The notes under the pieces are model-generated. The model searched no databases, had not been told where the DNA came from, and saw nothing but the letters and a program-made list of their open reading frames with translations. 64,000 nucleotides of DNA from Acinetobacter sp. 10FS3-1 (GTDB taxonomy: Bacteria; Pseudomonadota; Gammaproteobacteria; Pseudomonadales; Moraxellaceae), in assembly GCF_013343215.1 (NCBI RefSeq), contig NZ_CP039143.1, forward strand, positions 868,001-932,000, in the 5' to 3' direction. The position numbers were made by a program, and so were the translations under genes. Numbering within the stretch: the first letter of the stretch is position 1; every line of letters begins with the position of its first letter. This document shows positions 30,111 to 37,940 of the stretch, in pieces.

Positions 30111-30780
30111 TGAACGTCTGACCAGACGAATTGGTTATCAGTTTAAACAGGCTGATTTACTTAAGCTGGCCCTGACTCATCGTTCAGTCAGTCATAAACA
30201 TAACTATGAGCGCCTAGAATTTCTAGGCGATTCACTTTTAGGAATGATCATTGCGAACTATCTGTTCACAGCTTATCCGCACGAAAATGAAGGACGCCTC
30301 ACGCGTATGCGTGCGACCTTGGTGCGTCAGGAAGCGCTGGGTAGAATCGCCAATGATTTAAAACTTAGCCAGAATTTAATTCTCAGTACGGGTGAATTGA
30401 AATCTGGCGGTCATCATCGTGAGTCTATACTTGCAGATACGGTCGAGGCGATTATTGGTGCCATCTATGTTGATTGTGGCGATCTGAATATCCTGGAAGC
30501 GGTTGTGCTAAAATGGTATGAACCATATTTGGACAATATTGAGCCCACCGACCAGTTAAAAGACCCGAAATCACGCTTGCAGGAATATTTACAAGCTTGT
30601 AAAAAACCTCTCCCGGTTTACGAGGTGGTCGATATTCAGGGTGATGCCCCGAATCAACATTTCAAGGTGGAATGCCAGGTTCAGGGAATGTCAGTCATGA
30701 CCGGGGAAGGTTCAAGCCGCCGATTTGCCGAACAGGCTGTAGCGGCAGATATTTTAAAACTTTTGGAGCATAAGTCTTAA
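30070..30780 (+). CDS. rnc: Ribonuclease III
   Basis: 236 residues as called. The catalytic signature YERLEFLGDSLLG and the second acidic site ADTVEAIIGAIY lie in the RNase III domain, and a C-terminal double-stranded RNA-binding domain starts near 160. It processes rRNA precursors and structured mRNA. The start is uncertain: a TTG at 30082 gives MIKAQSKLNDERL, which matches relatives better than the ATG. Either start overlaps the DUF4845 gene. The stop overlaps the era start. Confidence 0.93.
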   Translation: MRKSLIKAQSKLNDERLTRRIGYQFKQADLLKLALTHRSVSHKHNYERLEFLGDSLLGMIIANYLFTAYPHENEGRLTRMRATLVRQEALGRIANDLKLSQNLILSTGELKSGGHHRESILADTVEAIIGAIYVDCGDLNILEAVVLKWYEPYLDNIEPTDQLKDPKSRLQEYLQACKKPLPVYEVVDIQGDAPNQHFKVECQVQGMSVMTGEGSSRRFAEQAVAADILKLLEHKS

Positions 30781-31808
30781 TGACTACTCATTCCGATCAC
30801 ATCGATGCTGATCACGAGTCGCAAAGCGACAGCAATGACTTGATTAGTCAATTCTTTAGTGCAGAAGGTACTGAGATCCCTTCGGATTATCGTAGCGGTT
30901 TTGTTGCGATTGTTGGCCGGCCAAACGTGGGTAAATCTACCCTGATGAACCATTTGCTCGGTCAGAAACTTTCCATTACTTCACGTAAGCCACAAACTAC
31001 ACGTCATAAAATTGTGGGAATTGATTCACGTGAAAAATCTCAGGCAGTCTTTGTGGATACGCCAGGGATGCACAAGAAAGAAGTTCGTGCCATCAATAAA
31101 ATGATGAACCGTGCTGCACATTCGGCCCTACGTGATGTGAACCTGGTGCTGTTTGTGGTCGATGCACAGAAATGGACCCAGAACGATGAGCTTGTGCTGG
31201 AAAAATTAAAGAATGCCGAGATGCCGGTAATTCTGGTCATCAACAAGCTGGACACGTTTGAAAACAAGAATCAGGCCTTACCGCTGATTCAGGAACGTGC
31301 CAAGTTGATGAACTTTGCGGAAATCGTACCAGTATCTGCACTGCGTGGTGCCAATCTGGAGCATTTACGTGACACGATTGCCAAATACCTGCCATTTCAG
31401 CCACCGCTTTATTCGCTAGATCAACTGACAGACCGTTCAGAACGTTTTCTGGCTTCTGAAATTATCCGTGAAAAAATCATGCGTCAGCTCGGTGAAGAAC
31501 TGCCGTATGACCTGACGGTTCAGATTGAATCTTTTAAAATCGAAGAGCCGGTACTGAATGAAAAAACAGGGCGTATGAAGCCTGCCTGTACCTATATCGA
31601 TGCCACAATTTTTGTTGACCGTCCGGGACAAAAAGCCATCGTAATTGGTGAAAAAGGATCTAAACTGAAAAAAATCGGTATGGATGCACGGGTGGATATG
31701 GAAAAAATGTTCGAGCAAAAAATCATGCTGACGCTTTGGGTGAAAGTCAAAGGCGGCTGGTCTGACGATGAGCGTGCATTGAAGAGCCTTGGTTATAGCG
31801 ATATTTAA
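30780..31808 (+). CDS. era: GTPase Era
   Basis: 342 residues. G1 GRPNVGKS is at 46-53, DTPG is G3 and NKLD is G4, followed by a KH RNA-binding domain with VIGEKGSKLKKIG. It binds 16S rRNA in 30S assembly. An acidic N-terminal extension of about 38 residues precedes the GTPase core, longer than in E. coli. TAATG overlap with rnc. Confidence 0.96.
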   Translation: MTTHSDHIDADHESQSDSNDLISQFFSAEGTEIPSDYRSGFVAIVGRPNVGKSTLMNHLLGQKLSITSRKPQTTRHKIVGIDSREKSQAVFVDTPGMHKKEVRAINKMMNRAAHSALRDVNLVLFVVDAQKWTQNDELVLEKLKNAEMPVILVINKLDTFENKNQALPLIQERAKLMNFAEIVPVSALRGANLEHLRDTIAKYLPFQPPLYSLDQLTDRSERFLASEIIREKIMRQLGEELPYDLTVQIESFKIEEPVLNEKTGRMKPACTYIDATIFVDRPGQKAIVIGEKGSKLKKIGMDARVDMEKMFEQKIMLTLWVKVKGGWSDDERALKSLGYSDI

Positions 31809-31834
31809 TCACTGAAATTTTACAGGTAGAGTGC

Positions 31835-32029
31835 ATGATGAAAGTTTTAGCCCTCATGGTATGTGTCTTGTTCTTGCAGGGCTGTATTCACAAAGTCGTG
31901 ACTGTACCTGTAAAAGTGGCCTATAAAACCACGAAAGGGGTGGTCAAAGGTACTGCGGCCGTCGTTGGTGCCGTCATCCCGGATGGGGACGACGAAGATG
32001 AACAACGATCTAAAAAAGATCGTGATTAA
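31835..32029 (+). CDS. Small lipoprotein (NF038104-like)
   Basis: 64 residues: MMKVLALMVCVLFLQGC gives a lipobox with Cys17, then IHKVVTVPVKVAYKTTKGVV, a VKGTAAVVGAVIPDG segment and an acidic/basic tail. This matches a small Acinetobacter lipoprotein family as I recall it. Function unknown. It lies between era and recO on the same strand. Confidence 0.82.
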   Translation: MMKVLALMVCVLFLQGCIHKVVTVPVKVAYKTTKGVVKGTAAVVGAVIPDGDDEDEQRSKKDRD

Positions 32030-32040
32030 GCCAGCAGTCT

Positions 32041-32751
32041 ATGCGTAATGAAGTGCTGCATGGCTATTTGATTCATCATCGTAAATATCGCGAACGTAGC
32101 CATATTGTGTACCTGTTTACGCAGGAATATGGCCGGATGGATGGCATACTTCGACAAACTCCACCCCCTCAATATCAGCCGATCAGTTTGCAGGCTTCAG
32201 GAAAATCCGAACTGAAAAACTTTATCAAGCTTGAAATTGTTAATCAGCCTATTTTCTTTTTTGGTGATGCCTTCTTTTCCGGTTTTTATCTAAATGAAAT
32301 TCTGCTGCGGCTGTGTCCCCTGGAAATGGAAATGCCACAGACTTATGCCAAATATGGCAAAACGCTAGTGGCTTTGCAGCAGCTTTCTGTCCAGACTGAT
32401 CCTCATAGTTATTTAAAGCAAATCCTGCGCCAGTTCGAGCATGTGCTGCTTGAAGAGTTGGGCTACGCTTTGGACTTTTCAGTCGATGCCAATCAGGTGC
32501 CTATCAATCCCTCGCAGCATTATTATTTTCAGTTAAATGATGGCTTTATGCCTACCGCCAAGCCATCTCGCTCAAATTTGTCGGGCCAGCAGATTTTAAC
32601 CATGCTGCATTATGAAAGTGGTAGGGATTTTAGCCCAGAACAGTTACAATTACTGACGAAGCTTTATCGACAGGTGATTACTGCCTTGCTTGGCGATCGC
32701 CCCTTGAAAAGTCGACAATTGTGGATTCAAAACTCTCAATCTCAATCGTAG
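32041..32751 (+). CDS. recO: DNA repair protein RecO
   Basis: 236 residues. MRNEVLHGYLIHHRKYRERS opens the OB-fold, the central part is helical, and no clear zinc Cys cluster is visible. RecO works with RecR to load RecA on gaps. Its position between era and pdxJ is the conserved one. Confidence 0.92.
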   Translation: MRNEVLHGYLIHHRKYRERSHIVYLFTQEYGRMDGILRQTPPPQYQPISLQASGKSELKNFIKLEIVNQPIFFFGDAFFSGFYLNEILLRLCPLEMEMPQTYAKYGKTLVALQQLSVQTDPHSYLKQILRQFEHVLLEELGYALDFSVDANQVPINPSQHYYFQLNDGFMPTAKPSRSNLSGQQILTMLHYESGRDFSPEQLQLLTKLYRQVITALLGDRPLKSRQLWIQNSQSQS

Positions 32752-32764
32752 TTAGGAAGATATT

Positions 32765-33490
32765 ATGGCTGCATTACTTGGTGTCAATATTGACCATGTC
32801 GCAACATTAAGACAAGCACGTGGTACGACCTACCCAGACCCAGTCAATGCTGCATTGATCTGCGAGCAGGCAGGTGCAGAGGGCATTACGTTGCATTTGC
32901 GTGAAGACCGCCGCCATATTCAGGATGATGATGTACGTCGTATGCGTCCCGCACTCAAAACCCGGATGAACCTGGAAATAGCGGTGACGGATGAAATGGT
33001 GGCTTTTGCCAAGGAAATTCAGCCACAGCATGTTTGTTTTGTGCCGGAAAAACGCCAGGAAGTCACTACCGAAGGTGGGCTGGATGTGGTTGGCCATTTT
33101 GAAGATGTGAAAAAGGCGACTCAGGAATTAACAGCGATTGGTTGTGATGTTTCACTGTTTATTGATGCCGATCTGGCACAGATCGATGCAGCAGTGGCAT
33201 GTGGTGCGCCAACGATTGAGATTCATACCGGTGCCTATGCTGATGCAGAAACACCAGCAGCCCAGCAGGCTGAGCTTGAGCGTATTATTCAAGGCGCTGA
33301 ATACGCAGTTTCTAAAGGTCTGATGGTCAATGCTGGCCATGGCTTGAATCTGGATAATGTCACTCCGATTGCTGCCATTCCACAGATTCATGAACTGAAT
33401 ATCGGTCACTCCCTGATTGCAGATGCTGTCTTTGTTGGTTTGGCGCAGGCAGTGCAAGAAATGAAAGCCGTAATTAAAGCTGCCCGCTAA
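32765..33490 (+). CDS. pdxJ: Pyridoxine 5'-phosphate synthase
   Basis: 241 residues. It has the TIM-barrel motifs [34 protein letters not shown] and NAGHGLN. It condenses 1-deoxyxylulose 5-phosphate with 3-amino-2-oxopropyl phosphate to give PNP (vitamin B6). It follows recO by 13 bp. Confidence 0.96.
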   Translation: MAALLGVNIDHVATLRQARGTTYPDPVNAALICEQAGAEGITLHLREDRRHIQDDDVRRMRPALKTRMNLEIAVTDEMVAFAKEIQPQHVCFVPEKRQEVTTEGGLDVVGHFEDVKKATQELTAIGCDVSLFIDADLAQIDAAVACGAPTIEIHTGAYADAETPAAQQAELERIIQGAEYAVSKGLMVNAGHGLNLDNVTPIAAIPQIHELNIGHSLIADAVFVGLAQAVQEMKAVIKAAR

Positions 33491-33505
33491 GATTAAAAGA
33501 TCGTT

Positions 33506-34159
33506 ATGTCAAATATAAATTATGATGAACTCATGAAGCCCGTGATTGGCTTCCTGGGTTGTGAAACGCCCCAAGCCTGGCTCAATGAAGCACTGAATAA
33601 TCTGGATATTCTGATGCAGGATCATGCTAACTGCGAGAAAAAAGCCGCCAGTACGGCGATGAATCTGATGTTTCGCTACAGTTTCTTTGTAGATTTGCAG
33701 GTGAAACTGGCACAGCTGGTCCGTGAAGAGATGCTGCACTATGAGCAAGTGCTGGAATTTATGAGTAAACGTGGTCAGCAATGGATTGGTCTTAGTGCGG
33801 GGCGTTATGCAGGTGGCCTACGTAAAGAAATTCGGACCTATGAGCCAGAAGCCCTGATTGATGTGTTGATCATTGGTGCCTTTGTGGAGGCTCGTTCTTG
33901 TGAGCGTTTCTATGCACTTGCACCTTTGGTCGATGAAGAGCTGGGCCGTTATTATCGTTATCTGCTGAAATCCGAATCTCGCCATTATGAGGATTATCTG
34001 GCACTGGCGATGGATGTGGCAAAAACCGCAAAATGGAAAAATCCAGAAGAGAATATCCAGAGCCGTATTGAGCATATCCGGGAAGTAGAAAAGAATCTGA
34101 TTTTAAGTCCAGATGAGCTTTTTCGTTTTCATAGTGGTGTGCCCGTACAGGCAGCATAA
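33506..34159 (+). CDS. miaE: tRNA-(ms2io6A)-hydroxylase MiaE
   Basis: 217 residues forming a helical diiron protein. Candidate ligands are in CEKKAASTAM, REEMLHYEQV, EARSCERF and ESRHYEDY, matching the ferritin-like E/H pattern of MiaE. It hydroxylates ms2i6A37 in tRNA. Last gene of the rightward series. A terminator and then the CRISPR leader follow. Confidence 0.92.
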   Translation: MSNINYDELMKPVIGFLGCETPQAWLNEALNNLDILMQDHANCEKKAASTAMNLMFRYSFFVDLQVKLAQLVREEMLHYEQVLEFMSKRGQQWIGLSAGRYAGGLRKEIRTYEPEALIDVLIIGAFVEARSCERFYALAPLVDEELGRYYRYLLKSESRHYEDYLALAMDVAKTAKWKNPEENIQSRIEHIREVEKNLILSPDELFRFHSGVPVQAA

Positions 34160-34171
34160 GTTTGACATGAT

Positions 34172-34200
34172 GCAAGCGGGACAAAGTTCCCGCTTTTTCT
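34172..34200 (+). terminator. Terminator after miaE
   Basis: The stem AAGCGGGA/TCCCGCTT with a 6-nt loop, then TTTCT. Confidence 0.8.
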
Positions 34201-34204
34201 TTGG

Positions 34205-34366
34205 GCTGAAGTTGATTAAATAGAGGCTTTATTTAACCCAAAATATTTTAATTTTCTAATTAAATATAAAAATTAGAAACTTATAGATAGATAGGAATAA
34301 GAGGGCTATTGGGGTGTATTTTAGATAATACTATGTTTTTTATCTGGTTTTAGGTATTTTGGTTGT
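34205..34366 (+). promoter_or_regulatory. CRISPR leader
   Basis: About 160 bp of strongly AT-rich DNA abutting the first intact repeat, while the opposite end of the array carries the degenerate repeat. This identifies the left side as the leader. It contains two inverted repeats: TTTCTAATT/AATTAGAAA (34253-34279) and TTAAATA/TATTTAA near 34216-34236. Leaders of this class carry a promoter and an IHF-type bend. No specific IHF site could be confirmed by eye. Confidence 0.7.
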
Positions 34367-36075
34367 GTGTACTGCCATATAGGCAGCTTAGAAAAACTCA
34401 ACAAGGATGGAAAGAAGTATTTGAAAGTGTACTGCCATATAGGCAGCTTAGAAATCAAACGTGGTGGCTTGGTGATCCTGATTCATGTGTACTGCCATAT
34501 AGGCAGCTTAGAAATTAAATCGGTTTTTAGCTCTTGGAGTTCAACAGTGTACTGCCATATAGGCAGCTTAGAAAAATTGCATCAGAAATGAATTCAGTCG
34601 GAACAAGTGTACTGCCATATAGGCAGCTTAGAAATACAACGAGCTTCTAGAAATGCAAAGCTTATCGTGTACTGCCATATAGGCAGCTTAGAAAGTGACA
34701 TTTTAAGAGCCATTAAAAAGCTAGATGTGTACTGCCATATAGGCAGCTTAGAAATAGAGATGGCTAAGCAAGGCATACCACTAAAAGTGTACTGCCATAT
34801 AGGCAGCTTAGAAATTCATGCTGCATTAAAAAGGTAATTGCGTCATGTGTACTGCCATATAGGCAGCTTAGAAATTATTGGTATCACGATCAATATGCTG
34901 TCCACAGTGTACTGCCATATAGGCAGCTTAGAAATAAAAGCATTTTTGCTTGCTTACGCACCGACTGTGTACTGCCATATAGGCAGCTTAGAAAACGTAT
35001 GCAAGAATGTAGGACAGTTTGATGATGTGTACTGCCATATAGGCAGCTTAGAAAAGCCATTATCACCCCGCAATCGACTACCTAAGGTGTACTGCCATAT
35101 AGGCAGCTTAGAAATTGCACACTGTAAAACAAATTAATTTTACCAAGTGTACTGCCATATAGGCAGCTTAGAAAGCGTGCAGATTTACTTTGATCAATCC
35201 AACCGTGTGTACTGCCATATAGGCAGCTTAGAAAACAAGCAGAAAAGCAGGGCGTGGAAGAAAAAGGTGTACTGCCATATAGGCAGCTTAGAAAGAAATG
35301 TCTAAGTATTCGCAAGGTACGGAAAGGTGTACTGCCATATAGGCAGCTTAGAAATTTGGGGTATGAATCGCCCATGTGTAGGCATGGTGTACTGCCATAT
35401 AGGCAGCTTAGAAACATTAATAAGTGCAAGTGATTAGGCTGATTAAGTGTACTGCCATATAGGCAGCTTAGAAATCAAGTAGTTTTAAATAATCGTTTCT
35501 CATAACGTGTACTGCCATATAGGCAGCTTAGAAAGTTCACTGAAGTCATAATTCTGGTATTAAAAAGTGTACTGCCATATAGGCAGCTTAGAAAATAGCC
35601 CCACATAAGAAGCGCAGGACCCGCTTGTGTACTGCCATATAGTCAGCTTAGAAAATAATCGCAGTACGAGTCTCGACTTTGGTAATGTGTACTGCCATAT
35701 AGGCAGCTTAGAAATAAATCAGATATCAGCCCGTTTAGCGATTTTTGTGTACTGCCATATAGGCAGCTTAGAAATGTCGTTATCAGAGTAGCCGTTCGGG
35801 TAGTCTGTGTACTGCCATATAGGCAGCTTAGAAATATACGCAATAGGTTTAGTTACAGAGCAGTATAAGTGTACTGCCATATAGGCAGCTTAGAAAGATG
35901 GAAATGGAATATGTTGGCCATCATGTGCGTGTACTGCCATATAGGCAGCTTAGAAATTGTCCAGATCTGCTGGAATTAAAATCAGGCCGTGTACTGCCAT
36001 ATAGGCAGCTTAGAAAATGCACCAAAGGCAACTGCCAGTGCAAGTAAGGTGTACTGATATAGGCAGCTTAGCAAA
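34367..36075 (+). CRISPR. CRISPR array with type I-F-like repeats, 29 repeats and 28 spacers
   Basis: 28-nt repeats begin GTGTACTGCC and end GGCAGCTTAGAAA, with a CTGCC/GGCAG stem around an ATATA loop. This is the hairpin cut by Cas6f (Csy4) in type I-F. Spacers are 32 nt except number 25 (35835-35868, 34 nt). Repeat 22 has G to T at 35643. The last repeat (36049-36075) lacks CC and has an extra C, a typical leader-distal decay. No two spacers look alike. No cas1, cas2-3, csy or other cas gene lies within the window on either side. Open frames running through the array are period artefacts, not genes. Confidence 0.98.
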
Positions 36076-36130
36076 GCGAGTTGATGATTTTAAGGTCGCT
36101 AAAAGAAGGGAGGGCATAAAATAGAAAATA

Positions 36131-36161
36131 AAAAAGCCCGCTTTAATGCTGCGGGCTTTCT
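36131..36161. terminator. Terminator between the CRISPR array and tRNA-Asn
   Basis: The stem AAGCCCGC/GCGGGCTT with a 9-nt loop, A-run before and TTTC after. It may end the array transcript or the leftward tRNA transcript. Confidence 0.75.
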
Positions 36162-36167
36162 TGAATT

Positions 36168-36243
36168 TGGCTCTCCCACCTGGGCTCGAACCAGGGACCT
36201 GCGGATTAACAGTCCGTCGCTCTACCGACTGAGCTATGGGAGA
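36168..36243 (-). tRNA. tRNA-Asn (anticodon GTT)
   Basis: Reverse-strand cloverleaf: acceptor TCTCCCA/TGGGAGA, T-arm CCTGGTTCGAGCCCAGG, anticodon loop CTGTTAA with anticodon GTT, encoded CCA. It sits about 90 bp from the end of the CRISPR array. Confidence 0.95.
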
Positions 36244-36479
36244 ATCTGCATGCGATTATAGAGACATTTTGACAAGGGTCAAGCAAAAACTTTCATATTT
36301 ATGACAAATCATATTTATCTGATTTTAATTTAAACAATTGCATAAAAATATTGAAAAATACTTGTCAGGAGAATATCCAGTTGCTAGATTGAATCCATAA
36401 AGTCGTTTGATCAAATGGTCAAACAGTGTGGATTTAAACCGACTTGCCAGCACAAAAATGGCTAAACTGGAGAAAGCGA

Positions 36480-36938
36480 ATGAATACGCTCACAATCCCC
36501 CAAATTTTCGCGCAGTGGTCTTTCTATCAAGAGCATTATCTCGATATTATTCAAGATTCGAGCCAATATTTTACTCCTGTTACAGGTGCTGAAATCTGTT
36601 TATGGCCCTTAGCGAATCAACAGTTATATCTCGGGGATCTCTTGCAACTGTGGTTTTCAGAAAAATGGTTGGCTAAAAAAGAACCGCAGTTCGGTATTGA
36701 AATATTCCTACATGTCCCTGAAGTGTCACAAAAAGATTTATATATTTATGCAATTTCAGGTAATTTTTTGACTGGATCGAATCAATCTAAAGTTTGGCAG
36801 GCATCGACTGGCCAGACTCAGGAGTTGAGTCTGGCGTATATCTCGAAACATTATTTTGAATATCGTGCTTTAACCCGACCGAAATCTGTCAAATTAGCAG
36901 ATAGAGTAGGGAGTGCTTTAAAGCATAATATGCTATAA
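36480..36938 (+). CDS. Uncharacterised protein
   Basis: 152 residues from MNTLTIPQIFAQWSFYQEHY, with GGAG 7 nt before the ATG; the frame stays open upstream to 36444 without a ribosome site. Soluble, with aromatic-rich segments (ICLWPLANQQLYLGDLLQLW, GIEIFLHVPEVSQKDLYIYA). No motif or family recognised. It converges on the leftward thioesterase with only 4 bp between stops, so it probably has no terminator of its own. Confidence 0.7.
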   Translation: MNTLTIPQIFAQWSFYQEHYLDIIQDSSQYFTPVTGAEICLWPLANQQLYLGDLLQLWFSEKWLAKKEPQFGIEIFLHVPEVSQKDLYIYAISGNFLTGSNQSKVWQASTGQTQELSLAYISKHYFEYRALTRPKSVKLADRVGSALKHNML

Positions 36939-36942
36939 ACCT

Positions 36943-37374
36943 TTAACGGAGAATCATACATGTGGCTGTTGCGTGTGCATAAAGTTTGCCATCTTCATCC
37001 ACAATTTCTCCTTCTGAAATCGCAAGATTTTTACTCATATTAATCAGCTTGCCAATAGCAGTCAGCGGTTGGTTTTGTGGAACAGGGCGACACATTTTAA
37101 TATTCAGATCAATAGTGCCATATCCAATGCCTGCTTCTAAAGCGCTGTGAACAGCACAACCTGTTACGGTATCGAGTACGGTTGCAGCAAAGCCGCCGTG
37201 TACACCACCTAAAGGGTTTAAATGACGTTGATCAGCCTGTACTTCAAAGGTGACCTGTCCACTTTCAATTACGGTCGGTTTCATGGGGATCGTCTGGCTG
37301 ATACTGGCAGGAGGAATATGGCCGGCGGCCATGGCTTGCAGAAGTTGTAGTCCGGTCATTTCTTTAGGGTTCAT
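36943..37374 (-). CDS. PaaI-family thioesterase
   Basis: 143 residues with a hotdog fold. The blocks LNPLGGVHGGFAATVLDTVTG and DLNIKMCRPVP are the classic PaaI/YdiI pattern. It likely cleaves an aryl- or acyl-CoA. It is divergent from the HxlR regulator across 142 bp, a common regulator-target arrangement. Confidence 0.88.
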   Translation of the reverse strand: MNPKEMTGLQLLQAMAAGHIPPASISQTIPMKPTVIESGQVTFEVQADQRHLNPLGGVHGGFAATVLDTVTGCAVHSALEAGIGYGTIDLNIKMCRPVPQNQPLTAIGKLINMSKNLAISEGEIVDEDGKLYAHATATCMILR

Positions 37375-37516
37375 GGTTATTCCTTTACTTCACTGTTTTA
37401 TCAATATGATTAGATTGTTATTTACAAATTTTCAAGTTCTAAAGTAGAACTTGTGTCGAGAGGAGTCAATTGTTTAAAGTAGAGTTAGTAAAATAATTCT
37501 CTGCGGGCTTACATTT

Positions 37517-37882
37517 ATGAAATGGACTGAAGCAACTGAGCAAAACTGTCCGATTGCCAAAAGTCTGGCAATTTTTGGTGATCGTTGGACCTTGTTAATT
37601 ATTCGTAATGCCTTCTTAGGCATGACCCGCTTTGAACAGTTTCAGCAGAATCTGGGCCTGACCCGTCATGTATTATCTGATCGTCTGTTGCGTCTGGTGA
37701 ATGAAGGGATTTTAGTTAAACAGGCCTATGTTGACCGGCAGCAGCGTTTTGAATATGTACTGACTGAAAAGGGAAAGGCTTTGGCGCCTATGTTGCAAAC
37801 CATGATGCAATGGGGTGTAAAATGGACTGATGCTCAAGTCCCAGAAAAATATCGTGATGCTTTAACAGCTGTAAATGTTTAA
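37517..37882 (+). CDS. HxlR-family winged-helix regulator
   Basis: 121 residues. CPIAKSLAIFGDRWTLLIIR gives the conserved Cys11 and recognition region, then GLTRHVLSDRLLRLVNEGIL and a beta-wing YVLTEKGKAL. HxlR proteins respond to aldehydes, quinones or redox stress. It probably regulates the divergent thioesterase and itself; no operator was identified. Confidence 0.9.
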   Translation: MKWTEATEQNCPIAKSLAIFGDRWTLLIIRNAFLGMTRFEQFQQNLGLTRHVLSDRLLRLVNEGILVKQAYVDRQQRFEYVLTEKGKALAPMLQTMMQWGVKWTDAQVPEKYRDALTAVNV

Positions 37883-37888
37883 AATTAA

Positions 37889-37923
37889 AAAACCCGCGCT
37901 CATATCATGACCGCGGGTCTCTT
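37889..37923. terminator. Terminator between hxlR-type gene and aminotransferase
   Basis: ACCCGCG/CGCGGGT stem with a 13-nt loop, A-run on the left and TCTCTTT on the right. It serves two convergent genes. Confidence 0.75.
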
Positions 37924-37940
37924 TAATCTAATAATTTAGA

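Noticed and set aside
34367..35843. Open reading frames inside the CRISPR array on both strands, with repeating VYCHIGSLE or FLSCLYGST units
   Set aside because: The 60-nt period is a multiple of three, so the repeat translates in the same frame each time. The frames lack ribosome sites and follow the array boundaries.
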